Of a stretch of 64,000 nt of DNA, positions 7,832 through 16,750 are shown one piece after another. The translations under genes and the position numbers were made by a program. Origin of the DNA: Adhaeribacter radiodurans (GTDB lineage Bacteria; Bacteroidota; Bacteroidia; Cytophagales; Hymenobacteraceae); NCBI RefSeq assembly GCF_014075995.1, contig NZ_CP055153.1, positions 4,774,001 through 4,838,000 of the forward strand. The letters run 5' to 3'. Each line of letters starts with the position of its first letter. The first letter of the stretch is position 1. The notes below the pieces were generated by a model, which ran no database searches, was not told the origin of the DNA, and saw only the letters and a list, made by a program, of their open reading frames with translations.

Positions 7832-9919
7832 TTGAATCAATTTAAGCTCTCTCTTACCTACTCCCCTTGGCTAATTGTGGCTTGCCTGGCCTTGGGAGCA
7901 GCTTATGCCTGGTTGTTGTATTCTAAAACGGCAACCTGGCCTAAATCCATTAATTACACTTTGGCAGCACTCCGCTTTTTAGTAGTGTCGTTTCTGGCTT
8001 TTTTGCTGTTGGGGCCATTCGTGCGGGCTATTACCAATACCACCCAAAAACCAACCTTGGTACTGGCCATTGATAATTCAGAATCGGTAAAATTATTTAC
8101 TCAACCGGCTTTACTTAACTCGCTCCTCGACCGGTTAGATAAATTAAAAGCTTCGCTAACTGATAAAGATTTGCAGGTAACCGTACGGACCTTAAATCGC
8201 GGAACAAAAATCAGCGGCAACCTGGAGAGCATTAACTTTAACCAGCCGGCCACCAATCTCGACCAAATGCTGGCCGGGGTTCAAGAAGAATACGAGAACC
8301 GCAATCTGGCGGGTGTAGTGTTGCTTTCTGATGGCATTATTAACCAAGGCAAATCACCGGCATTCTCCGATTATAATTTTCGGCTTTTTCCGGTAGCGGT
8401 AGGCGATACTATTCCGAAGAAGGATTTAAGTATACCGGCATTGTCTTATAATAAAGTAGCCTACAGCGGCAACCGTTTCCCGATTATTGCTGAAATTAAT
8501 AATCAGGGCTTCTCCGGGCAAACTGCTACGGTAGTGCTGCGCGAAAACAATAAAATACTGGAACGGAAAACAGTTAAATTAACTAACAAACCAATAAGCA
8601 GCGTCGAATTTGCCGTTACGGCGGTACAACCGGGTAAAAAACACTACGAAGTTTTGCTCGAATCTAAGCCGGGAGAATTTACGAAAATCAACAACCTGAA
8701 ACATGCTTACCTCGATATTGTAAAAGGAAAATTAAAAATTTTACTGGCCGCTGCCACGCCGCATCCCGATATTAAAGCTATAAAAAGCGCTATTGAAACA
8801 AACGAAAACTTTGAAACGGAGCTCTTTATTCCGGGTGTTTTTCCTTTGAATGCCTCCACTAAATATGATTTAGTTATTTTGCACCAGTTACCTTCCCGAC
8901 TCGGAACGGGCAATGAGGTTTTAACACTGATTAAACAAAAGAAAATACCGGCCTTTTACATTATTGGAGCGCAAAGCGACCTGGCTAGCTTTAACCGCCA
9001 AAATGCCGGTCTGGAAATTACCCGTAAGAGTAACCAGGTGGACGAAGTAGTGCCCGTTTTTAACGTAAGTTTTACTAAATTTAAGATAGATGCTTCGGCG
9101 CCGGAACGCTTATCGAAATACCCGCCGGCCGAGGCTCCCTTTGCCGATATAAAACTGGCACCAAATGCCGAAATTATCTTATCGCAGCAGATTGGTAAAT
9201 TAAAAACATCGCGACCCTTGTTAATTGCCCAGGTTTCCGGCGAAGCCCGTTCGGCTACCCTGCTTGCGGATGGTTCCTGGCAATGGCGACTCACGGAAGC
9301 GGCTAATTACGAAAAGCCCGATGTGTTCGATAAAATTATGGTAAGTACTGCCCAGTTACTTACTTCGGCCACCGATAAAAAACGACTGAATGTGTACCCA
9401 GTGCAAGACGAGTACCTGGTGCACGATGATATTCGGTTTGAAGCAGAAACGTATAATTCTATTTACGAAAAAATTTACGGGCAAAAAGTTACTTTGCGTT
9501 TAACCGACGAAAAAAATAAAAATCGCTCCTTTTCTTTTGTAAACGGCGAAGGGTTTTCGGGTTTAAACATTGGCAACTTGCCCGGTGGTGTGTACAAGTA
9601 CGAAGCCTCGGCCGTATTAGACAACCGTCTTTACCGGGATAAAGGCGAGTTTGTAGTGCAGGACATTCAGTTAGAAGCGGTATCGTCACTGGCAAATTTA
9701 AACTTACTGCACCAGGCCGCGCAAAAAACCGATTCACGGGTATATTATGCTAATCAGATTGATCAGTTAGAAAAAGATATTCTCGAAGCCGATTTCAAAA
9801 ACGTTATTTATTCTTCCGAAAACATTCAGGAATTAATTAACCTGAAATGGCTATTCTTCCTTATTCTGGGTTTGGTTAGCGTGGAGTGGCTTATCCGTAA
9901 ATACAACGGCGCGATCTAA
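7832..9919 (+). CDS. VWA-domain membrane protein
   Basis: 695 residues from a TTG start; an in-frame TAG at 7820 and the lack of any nearby ATG fix the start. Two N-terminal membrane helices (about 12-30 and 42-62) precede a von Willebrand A-like domain whose MIDAS motif is seen as LAIDNSESV (about 75-83). Beta-rich extracytoplasmic regions follow, then a C-terminal membrane helix (WLFFLILGLVSVEWLI). Large Bacteroidota proteins of this kind resemble the BatA/aerotolerance and glutamine-amidotransferase-like membrane proteins. The adhesion or chaperone role is not established. The gene stands alone and a repeat pair follows it. Confidence 0.75.
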   Translation: MNQFKLSLTYSPWLIVACLALGAAYAWLLYSKTATWPKSINYTLAALRFLVVSFLAFLLLGPFVRAITNTTQKPTLVLAIDNSESVKLFTQPALLNSLLDRLDKLKASLTDKDLQVTVRTLNRGTKISGNLESINFNQPATNLDQMLAGVQEEYENRNLAGVVLLSDGIINQGKSPAFSDYNFRLFPVAVGDTIPKKDLSIPALSYNKVAYSGNRFPIIAEINNQGFSGQTATVVLRENNKILERKTVKLTNKPISSVEFAVTAVQPGKKHYEVLLESKPGEFTKINNLKHAYLDIVKGKLKILLAAATPHPDIKAIKSAIETNENFETELFIPGVFPLNASTKYDLVILHQLPSRLGTGNEVLTLIKQKKIPAFYIIGAQSDLASFNRQNAGLEITRKSNQVDEVVPVFNVSFTKFKIDASAPERLSKYPPAEAPFADIKLAPNAEIILSQQIGKLKTSRPLLIAQVSGEARSATLLADGSWQWRLTEAANYEKPDVFDKIMVSTAQLLTSATDKKRLNVYPVQDEYLVHDDIRFEAETYNSIYEKIYGQKVTLRLTDEKNKNRSFSFVNGEGFSGLNIGNLPGGVYKYEASAVLDNRLYRDKGEFVVQDIQLEAVSSLANLNLLHQAAQKTDSRVYYANQIDQLEKDILEADFKNVIYSSENIQELINLKWLFFLILGLVSVEWLIRKYNGAI

Positions 9920-10013
9920 GTTTAAAGATTTACAAGTTTAACGAAGAACCCTGGCAAGTTTGGGTACTATACCCAAAAGTAAAAAGTTTTGCTATGGCTG
10001 ACTTTGATGTTGT

Positions 10014-10200
10014 TCTTTGGAGCCTTTTCAAGCCTCCATTTTGTGGTGCTGATGCAGTTCAAGGGCCTAAGTTTGCCTCGTGGCCGGCGGGCCTCGTTTG
10101 GCTCTTCCGCCCTCGCTAGCCTTCCTTTCCTCGACTCCGTCGGCGGAATGCCTGCGGCACCGGAAGCCTAGCAGGTGCTCCACAGCCAAACTGGTGTTAG
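10014..10200 (+). repeat. Family 1 palindromic repeat, copy A (left half of an inverted pair)
   Basis: Starts with an outer hairpin TGGAGCCTT-TTC-AAGCCTCCA (10018-10038, one mismatch), then TTTGCCTCGTGGCCGG and CCTCGTTTGGC. It ends with CTCCACAGCCAAACTGGTG, which pairs in part with the CGTTTGGC stretch to make a longer inner hairpin. Copy B repeats it in opposite orientation about 210 bases away. Confidence 0.8.
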
Positions 10201-10411
10201 TCGCGAGTAGCCAAAGTCTTTCTTGTTTTTACAGACTTTTCCAATTAACAATGTAGTGATTACTAATTTTCTACAGCTGATGAGTTAAATTAAGTTACTA
10301 TTTTTTACCACCCCTGCCCCTCCTAAAATAAAAGGGGAGCTTGCAGAACTTTATAAAATAACTGGAGGAGTTAATAAGTAGTAGTAATAGCCGGAGCTAC
10401 AAGCAACAATT
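10201..10411. other. Spacer between repeat copies A and B
   Basis: No reading frame. It contains a C-rich/G-rich patch (ACCCCTGCCCCTCC ... AAGGGGAGC, about 10310-10343) that has a counterpart inside the other pair at about 26015-26070. The pair plus this spacer therefore looks like one recurrent composite unit. Confidence 0.5.
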
Positions 10412-10596
10412 ACCAGTTTGGCTGTGGAGGGCCTTTTAGCGTTCCGGTGCTGCGCAGCAGCATGGCGCAACGCAGTGAGCCAAGGTTCGCTAAACCGCCC
10501 TCCACAGCCAAACGAGGCCCGCTGGCCACGAGGCAAACTTGAAATATCAAACAAGTTAGCACCGCCGCCTGGAGACTTAAAAAGGCGCCCAGAAAA
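10412..10596 (-). repeat. Family 1 palindromic repeat, copy B (right half of an inverted pair)
   Basis: The reverse complement begins with the outer hairpin around CTGGGCGCCTTTTTAAGTCT and ends with GGCCCTCCACAGCCAAACTGG. Its inner hairpin is the clearest in the window: TTTGGCTGTGGAGGG near 10420 pairs with CCCTCCACAGCCAAA at 10498-10512. Its inner sequence resembles copy E more than its partner A. Confidence 0.8.
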
Positions 10597-10701
10597 CGCT
10601 TACTAGCAAGCAAAATATATCATAGCTTTTTGTTACAATTTTGGTACTATTACTTTTCGAAAATATCTGTACCTTAAGGGCTGCTAAAATTCACACCAGT
10701 T

Positions 10702-11370
10702 ATGATTTCGTTACGAAACATTGAAAAATATTACTCTTCCGGTTTTTCGCGGGCTTACGTGCTTCGCCACATTAATTTAGAAGTACAAGAAGGCGAATTC
10801 ATTTCCATTATGGGACCATCTGGTTCGGGCAAATCTACGCTGCTTAATATTATTGGTTTGCTGGAACAACCTTCCGACGGTGAATATTACTTCCTGGACC
10901 GGCCGGTTCATAAAATAAAAGATTCTGAGAAAAGTGAGCTGCATAAAAATTTTATAGGGTTTGTTTTCCAGAGTTATCATTTAATTGATGAACTCACCGT
11001 GTACGAAAACATTGAAACTCCGCTGCTCTACAAGAACATGAAATCATCCGAACGCAAATCGTTGGTGGCTGACATTCTGGATCGCTTTCAGATTGTAGGT
11101 AAAAAAGATTTGTTTCCGCACCAATTATCCGGTGGACAGCAGCAGTTGGTAGGCATTGCCCGAGCCGTAGTGGGTTCGCCTAAGTTAATTTTAGCCGATG
11201 AACCTACCGGTAATTTAAACTCCCGGCAAGGCGAAGAAATTATGGACCTTTTTCAACGGTTAAATCAGGATGGCACCACCATTATTCAGGTTACCCACTC
11301 CGAGAAAAACGCCACGTACGGTACCCGCACCTTACATTTGCTTGATGGCAAAATTGAAAGAAGCGAATAA
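10702..11370 (+). CDS. LolD/MacB-type ABC transporter ATP-binding protein
   Basis: 222 residues, the normal length for this class. Walker A GPSGSGKST (about 39-47), Q-loop VFQSYHLI, signature LSGGQQQ (about 140), Walker B LILADEPTGNL, and switch His in VTHSEKN. The family (LolD, MacB, FtsE and BceA-like) powers lipoprotein release or peptide/antibiotic efflux at the inner membrane. No permease gene lies next to it, so the partner must be encoded elsewhere and the substrate is unknown. It is convergent with pnuC: the two stop codons touch, with no spacer. Confidence 0.82.
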   Translation: MISLRNIEKYYSSGFSRAYVLRHINLEVQEGEFISIMGPSGSGKSTLLNIIGLLEQPSDGEYYFLDRPVHKIKDSEKSELHKNFIGFVFQSYHLIDELTVYENIETPLLYKNMKSSERKSLVADILDRFQIVGKKDLFPHQLSGGQQQLVGIARAVVGSPKLILADEPTGNLNSRQGEEIMDLFQRLNQDGTTIIQVTHSEKNATYGTRTLHLLDGKIERSE

Positions 11371-11946
11371 TCAGGCGGGCTGGGTCACCCGAATGGCCCG
11401 CCGCCATTTTATATAACCATCGGTCGCCAGAATTAAGAAGACAAAGTAAAGGCCGGCCAGCATATAAAGTTCTTTGTACAGGTAAATACCTACATACGCG
11501 GAGTCCACGACTAGCCACACAAGCCAGTTCTCAAGTTTTTTACGGGCCATCATCCAATAAGCTGCCAGACTCACCCCGGTAGTGGCCGAATCGGTATAAG
11601 ATAAGTCGGCATTGGTAAAATGCGTTAGAAAAAAGCCCAATCCTAAGGTAAATACCACCGAAAAAACACTTAGCCAGAGCCATTGCAACGGCTGGGTACG
11701 GGTTACCGGTATTTCCGTTTGTACGCTATCCGGGTCCGGGTGCAGCCAGGCATACCAACCGTAGGCACTCGTAATAAAATAAAAAATATTTAAACCAACA
11801 TCGGCGTATAAGCGGGCATCGAAGCAAACATAAATCAACATTAGGGTACTTACCATTCCAACGGGCCACGTCCAGATGTTTTCGCGAGCGGCCAACCATA
11901 CTCCGGCCACACCAGTTACGGTACCTATAATTTCGTAAAGTGTCAT
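11371..11946 (-). CDS. pnuC: PnuC-family nicotinamide riboside/vitamin transporter
   Basis: 191 residues, polytopic with about seven hydrophobic helices, as in the PnuC family. Diagnostic segments: ENIWTWPVGMVS near residue 22, the SAYGWYAW helix, and NWLVWLVVDSAYVGIYLYK near the C-terminus. PnuC proteins move nicotinamide riboside by facilitated diffusion; relatives carry thiamine or riboflavin, and specificity cannot be told from this reading. I looked upstream for a TPP riboswitch core and saw none. It converges with the ABC ATPase gene with no intergenic space. Confidence 0.82.
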   Translation of the reverse strand: MTLYEIIGTVTGVAGVWLAARENIWTWPVGMVSTLMLIYVCFDARLYADVGLNIFYFITSAYGWYAWLHPDPDSVQTEIPVTRTQPLQWLWLSVFSVVFTLGLGFFLTHFTNADLSYTDSATTGVSLAAYWMMARKKLENWLVWLVVDSAYVGIYLYKELYMLAGLYFVFLILATDGYIKWRRAIRVTQPA

Positions 11947-12532
11947 TTATTTAAAAACCAAATCAATTATTCAGATTGCTTAAACGCCGGGATTCTTTAT
12001 TGCGCGCCTGTTTTCGAACCAATATTAAAAAATTTAAGGCACTTGTTTCTGCGATTTACTAAAACCTACGTTTTAATTTTTTCTGGTAAAGTAAATCAGC
12101 CTGCTTACCAAGTATTCCTTTAAGTTGGTTCCAGCTTTCCGGTCAATGTTCTTCAGGTATAAAAGTCTTTCTTGGGCGGCAATTTGTTGTTGAAAAGAAG
12201 TATAACCTTGAATAAAGCGAGCGTCTTCGCTCGTGTTGCTCCTCGTCCGGCCTCTGGCCGCTAGCAATACTTATATTACTATGTTCTGAAGTTCATCGGT
12301 TTGCCCGGCCAGAGGCCTCCCAAATAGTAGACACGAGCGAAGACGCTCGCGCCAGCAATGACATTTTTAGAGCTTAATGGCCACTGGTTCGACCAGCAAT
12401 GGCATTTTCACCGATTTGTTTTGTGGAAATTATATGCAAATCGATGCTGCGGGATAAATCAAAACATACTTCTTAAGACGGCCGAATGAAAGTTTGCAAA
12501 TAAATAACGGGCATCTTTGCTGTAAATACGGG
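11947..12532. other. Intergenic region carrying a family 2 repeat
   Basis: Spacer of 586 bases between pnuC and the SpmA/SpmB-like gene. The only clear structure is the family 2 inverted repeat at 12217-12350. A short open frame on the minus strand (12073-12267) begins inside that repeat, and I do not accept it as a gene. Confidence 0.5.
12217..12350. repeat. Family 2 palindromic repeat, copy 1 (intact)
   Basis: Terminal arms GCGAGCGTCTTCGCTCGTG and its exact complement CACGAGCGAAGACGCTCGC. Each arm is also a hairpin by itself (CGAGCG-TCTT-CGCTCG). Inner arms GTCCGGCCTCTGGCC and CCCGGCCAGAGGCC pair again. About 134 bp overall, around an AT-rich centre. Confidence 0.85.
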
Positions 12533-13765
12533 TTAATGGAAAAATAAATAACTCATTAAAATAGCTATAATTACCCCGGCTAAATCGGCAATTAGCCCGC
12601 AAGTAGCAGCATAACGGGTTTTGCGAATACCTACCGACCCAAAGTAAACGGCCAGAATATAAAAAGTGGTTTCGGTACCACCCTGAATGGTACAAGCCAC
12701 TCGCCCTACAAACGAATCAGCTCCGTAGGTTTTCATTACGTCCAGCATCAGACCCCGAGCCCCGCTACCGCTTAATGGTTTCATGAAAGCGACGGGTAAA
12801 GCCGGTACAAATTCAGTATTAAAACCTAACTGCGCAAAAACCCAGGCAATGGCGCTCACCAGCATTTCCAGAGCGCCCGAGGCCCGAAAAACGCCAATGG
12901 CTACCAAAATAGCTACCAGGTAAGGAATAATACTAATGGCTACCTGAAAACCTTCTTTCGCGCCTTCAATAAAGGCATCGTACACGTTAATTCTTTTAAT
13001 CAGGGCTAATCCAATAAATGCTACAAAAATGCTGAACAAAATAAAATTACTGGCTACCCGGGAAATAACGGAAATTTGTTCCTGCGAAATAGTAGAGAAG
13101 TAATAAATCAGGCCGCCTAAAAGAATGCTAATAGTACCCAGATAAGCGAAAATCACCCGGTCTAACAAATTAATGCGTTGGTAAATTGCTACTATTATTA
13201 ACCCAACCAAGGCCCCTAGAAAAGTAGTAATTAGCGCCGGCAAAAAAATATCCGAGGGGTCTTTCGCGCCCATTTGCGCCCGGAATACCATAACGCTAAT
13301 GGGAATAATGGTGAGACCGGCCGTATTTAAAACCAGAAACATAATCTGCGGATTGCTGGCCGTATCTTTCACGGGATTTAATTCCTGTAATTCTTTCATA
13401 GCTTTTAAGCCCATGGGCGTGGCGGCATTATCTAACCCGAGCATAGTGGCGGAAAAATTCATGAGAATAGAACCAAATACCGGATGGTTTTTAGGTAATT
13501 CCGGAAACAAGCGGTTAAAGAAAGGCCCAACTAAACGGGCAAATACCGAGATAATACCTGCATTTTCGCCTATCTTCATTAAACCTAAAAACAAGGTCAT
13601 TACTCCAGTTAATCCCAAAGAAATCTCGAAGCCCGTTTTTGCCATGTCGAACATACTGGTTACTAAGGCGGCAAAAATCTCGGTATCCTGGAAAAAAATT
13701 AATTTAAAGAGGGCAATAGCAAATGCAATCAGGAAAAAAGCAATCCAAAGGTAATTTAAAACCAT
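12533..13765 (-). CDS. SpmA-SpmB-type fused membrane protein (nucleoside-recognition/Gate domain)
   Basis: 410 residues, about ten hydrophobic helices. The N-terminal half resembles SpmA (GILMNFSATMLGLDNAATPMGLKAM motif region, about 100-130; LNTAGLTIIPISVMVFRAQM). The C-terminal half resembles SpmB (VAISIIPYLVAILVAIGVFR, then KPLSGSGARG and CTIQGGTETTFYILAVYFGS). In Bacillus the two are separate spore-maturation genes; in Bacteroidota they occur as one chain in non-sporulating cells. It belongs to the nucleoside-recognition/Gate membrane superfamily. Transport substrate unknown. Single-gene unit with repeat-bearing spacers around it. Confidence 0.8.
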   Translation of the reverse strand: MVLNYLWIAFFLIAFAIALFKLIFFQDTEIFAALVTSMFDMAKTGFEISLGLTGVMTLFLGLMKIGENAGIISVFARLVGPFFNRLFPELPKNHPVFGSILMNFSATMLGLDNAATPMGLKAMKELQELNPVKDTASNPQIMFLVLNTAGLTIIPISVMVFRAQMGAKDPSDIFLPALITTFLGALVGLIIVAIYQRINLLDRVIFAYLGTISILLGGLIYYFSTISQEQISVISRVASNFILFSIFVAFIGLALIKRINVYDAFIEGAKEGFQVAISIIPYLVAILVAIGVFRASGALEMLVSAIAWVFAQLGFNTEFVPALPVAFMKPLSGSGARGLMLDVMKTYGADSFVGRVACTIQGGTETTFYILAVYFGSVGIRKTRYAATCGLIADLAGVIIAILMSYLFFH

Positions 13766-13990
13766 AAAGCAGGCAATCCGGTCAGACTTACAGAATACGA
13801 GCCAATATACATCTTATGCTTTACATCTTACTTACAATAGTAAAAGTTTGTATAAGGGTGATTTGTTAGGCAGAGTACTAAAGTAAAAAAATTAAAACGA
13901 GAGAAGCTTTGTCTTTTTTTCAGCTAATTGCAGATACTGTAATTAGCTAGTGCCGCTAGCTATTCTTAAAATACACCTTAAAATACGAGA

Positions 13991-15400
13991 ATGATCTTAC
14001 GTTTACCTCCATTCAAGAATCCATTTAGTAAATTCTATTACCAGCCATTAACCTTAAATTGTATTTTTTTACTTTATTTTCTGGCCTGTTCTTGTCAAAC
14101 ATCAAAACCAACAACTACTCCTACCCCAACACCAACAACTGCGGCTTTACCACCAAAATTTACTTATAAACAGCTACAAACGCAATTAGAACAATCGCCG
14201 GTATTTGCCCAAAACTTTACCGGTTTTGCCTTGTACGATCTAGATTCCAGTAAAATGGTAATAGCGCATAACGCCGACAAGTATTTTACCCCGGCCTCTA
14301 ACACTAAAATTTTAACTTTTTACGCGGGCCTTAAAATATTAAAGGATTCTATTCCGGCTTTCCGGTATACCATTCAGCACGATTCGTTGGTTTTCTGGGG
14401 CACTGGTGACCCTACTTTGCTGCATCCGGATTTACTAAATCAGCGAGCCTGGCAATTTTTGAAAAACCGGCCCGAAAAATTATTTTTCTCCGCTTCAAAT
14501 TTTGCCACTATTCCCCTCGGACCTGGTTGGGCCTGGGATGATTACAATGATTATTACTCCACCGAACGTTCTCCGCTACCGGTCTACGGCAACATTGTCC
14601 GGTTTACCGGTAAGCCAGGCACAACCAAAGCCTTGGTAAATCCGCGGTATTTTAAAGCGCAGGTAAAAACTGATTTAAATTTTAATGCCTCTAACAAGCT
14701 GGTAGGGCGGGAATACGACACGAATAAATTTACCTTTTACCCGAAAAACATTAAAAAAAAATTTGAGGTAGATGTTCCCTTTAAGCAAACGCCGGAGCTT
14801 ACTATTAAACTACTGAGCGATACACTCCAGCGCCCCGTGAAACTGGTAAAAAAACGTATGCTTCGGCCAACCCAAACTTTTTACGCGAATCCGGTTGATT
14901 CTTTGTATAAGCGCATGATGGTAGAAAGCGACAATATGTTTGCCGAGCATTTATTATTGCTGTGCGCCGCTACCGTCTTCGATTCCCTCAATACTACTTT
15001 AATTATTAACCACGTAAAGAAATCGTATCTCTCCGATTTACCCGATTTACCTAATTGGGTAGATGGTTCCGGTTTGTCGAGGTTTAACTTAATTACGCCG
15101 CGCGACCTGGTGGTCGTTTGGCAAAAGATTTACCAGGAAGTTCCCCGTAATCGCTTATTTTCTTTGTTGCCGGTAGGAGGTAAAAGTGGAACCCTCAAAG
15201 ACAATTATAAAGCCGATGTTCCTTTTGTATTTGGTAAAACAGGTTCGCTAAGTAATAATTACAGCCAAAGTGGTTTTATTATTACTAAAAGCGGCAAAAC
15301 CTACATCTTCGCCTTCATGAACAATAATTTTACGAAACCTACAGCCGAAATACGTCAGGAAATGGAACGCTTAGTTACGGCCATCCACCTGAATTTTTAA
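13991..15400 (+). CDS. dacB: D-alanyl-D-alanine carboxypeptidase/endopeptidase, PBP4 (S13) type
   Basis: 469 residues. A hydrophobic N-terminal segment ends in FLACSCQ, so a lipoprotein anchor is possible, followed by a Thr/Pro linker. Serine active-site motifs are in order: SNTK (Ser about 103), SDN (about 314) and KTG (about 416). Family S13 enzymes remove the terminal D-Ala or cut cross-links of peptidoglycan in the periplasm. The spacing between SxxK and SxN is about 210 residues, as expected for PBP4, which carries a large insert there. Monocistronic; 22 bases separate it from the convergent PLP-enzyme gene. Confidence 0.88.
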   Translation: MILRLPPFKNPFSKFYYQPLTLNCIFLLYFLACSCQTSKPTTTPTPTPTTAALPPKFTYKQLQTQLEQSPVFAQNFTGFALYDLDSSKMVIAHNADKYFTPASNTKILTFYAGLKILKDSIPAFRYTIQHDSLVFWGTGDPTLLHPDLLNQRAWQFLKNRPEKLFFSASNFATIPLGPGWAWDDYNDYYSTERSPLPVYGNIVRFTGKPGTTKALVNPRYFKAQVKTDLNFNASNKLVGREYDTNKFTFYPKNIKKKFEVDVPFKQTPELTIKLLSDTLQRPVKLVKKRMLRPTQTFYANPVDSLYKRMMVESDNMFAEHLLLLCAATVFDSLNTTLIINHVKKSYLSDLPDLPNWVDGSGLSRFNLITPRDLVVVWQKIYQEVPRNRLFSLLPVGGKSGTLKDNYKADVPFVFGKTGSLSNNYSQSGFIITKSGKTYIFAFMNNNFTKPTAEIRQEMERLVTAIHLNF

Positions 15401-15422
15401 GTTAAAGAATCAGTAAATATGT

Positions 15423-16502
15423 TTAATAAGAGATATTGGCAGAAGCACAAAAAGCATTCACCTGGTGGGTAAGCACTTCTATATCCGCTTTAGTGTGCAA
15501 ACTGTTTAGTATGATACGGGTAATAGGCGGATCGGCGGGGGTTGGATAAGCGAAATGAGAGATTAAGATTTGTTGCTCTAACAACCAGGCATACAAACTA
15601 TTTTGGCGGGTATAGAAAACAGGATAACGAGTGAACGACTGAAATAGAGCGGGTTGTTGTACATTATTAGTAAATTGGGTAATGTTCTCCTGCAATTTTT
15701 CCCGGGCTTGTTGGTATATATTCTCGGCTTGTAGAAAAGCGGCTAAGTAAGCTGGTACAGGCGGTGAACCTCCCCCAAAAAATGCGGACTTTTTCAGATT
15801 TTCTATCAGAGAAACATTACCTAAAATTACCCCACCCGGAATGCCCAAAGCTTTCCCGAAAGAACTAATTACTGCCACCTGCACATGAGCGGGCAGTTCT
15901 GGCAATTGCGTATATACCCCGGCTCCGTTTTTCCCGGTTAAGCCAAAGCCGTGCGAATCGTCTATAATAATGGTAATTTTCTTATCTCCTGGGAGCTTTG
16001 TAATCCAATCAAATGAATAAGTCTGAACCCATAAAGCATCTAAAGAATTAGTAAGAATAACTACTTCTTTACTGGTAGCAGTTCGTACTTTTTCGGGTAC
16101 TTCCTTCGCCCAATTAGTATAATCGCCTTGGTAGCAATCGATAGGGGTGCGCCATAAAGCCGGGTGCGTTCGTGGGCCGTAAATAAAAGTGCCAGTATCG
16201 GCAAAAGTTTTTACTATTAATTGTCCTGCTATTAAACCCGACGAAACGACTAAGGCTGCTTCAGCGCCGGTCCAGGTACTTAAATACGCTTCGGTTTCGG
16301 AAAAAATTTTTAATTGTACATTTGATAGTCGGGAACTCGAATAATTGGTGCCGTACGTGGCAAAACACGCTTGTAAAATAGCCTGAAATTCTTCGTTACG
16401 AGCCATTCCCAGATAAGAAGTACCGCTACAATACAAATAGGTGGCCGTTTCAGTAACCAGGGTACGACCAGGCAATTGGGAAGTAAGTAACGGCGTTTCC
16501 AA
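15423..16502 (-). CDS. PLP-dependent alpha-oxoamine synthase-like enzyme (BioF/KBL fold)
   Basis: 359 residues, fold type I aminotransferase class I/II. The PLP lysine is in SSFGKALGIPGGV (about 215), and the DDSHGFGLTG motif (about 178) matches DDAHGxG of 8-amino-7-oxononanoate synthases; YLGMARN and NYSSSRLS are also family hallmarks. True BioF and Kbl are usually 380-400 residues and have a Gly-rich PLP phosphate site, here VSSGLIAGQ. No bio genes are adjacent, so I do not assign biotin synthesis. It could act on another acyl-CoA or be a divergent paralogue. The ATG is followed by METPLLTSQ. Confidence 0.75.
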   Translation of the reverse strand: METPLLTSQLPGRTLVTETATYLYCSGTSYLGMARNEEFQAILQACFATYGTNYSSSRLSNVQLKIFSETEAYLSTWTGAEAALVVSSGLIAGQLIVKTFADTGTFIYGPRTHPALWRTPIDCYQGDYTNWAKEVPEKVRTATSKEVVILTNSLDALWVQTYSFDWITKLPGDKKITIIIDDSHGFGLTGKNGAGVYTQLPELPAHVQVAVISSFGKALGIPGGVILGNVSLIENLKKSAFFGGGSPPVPAYLAAFLQAENIYQQAREKLQENITQFTNNVQQPALFQSFTRYPVFYTRQNSLYAWLLEQQILISHFAYPTPADPPITRIILNSLHTKADIEVLTHQVNAFCASANISY

Positions 16503-16750
16503 AAGAAAAATGCAAGTAGTAAATCTGGAGGTTTGAAACTAACCGTTTTTTTGGTAAATGCAACTATTGCGATTTTACCGCCATAAAATTTATGGCAATC
16601 AGGAATACGAATCAGAGCTTTCCAGGCTTCTGCTTTACCCGTTATAATTAAAGGTAGTAAGTATTTTTATGAGATTAGCTTAGAATATTTTTTACTAAAA
16701 CACTAAATTTTTAAGTTTTACTTACTAATACGCAAACAATAAATAACTAC

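Noticed and set aside
10351-10613. Short frames on both strands within the repeat pair
   Set aside because: They are created by the palindromic repeats, and their products have low-complexity Arg/Leu composition.
11947-12060. Possible TPP or other vitamin riboswitch before pnuC
   Set aside because: No CTGAGA core or other conserved riboswitch motif was seen.
12073-12267. 64-codon minus-strand frame between pnuC and the SpmA/SpmB-like gene
   Set aside because: It starts inside the family 2 repeat and its N-terminus is repeat sequence. The tail (IAAQERLLYLKNIDRKAG) might be a remnant of a truncated gene, but there is no support.
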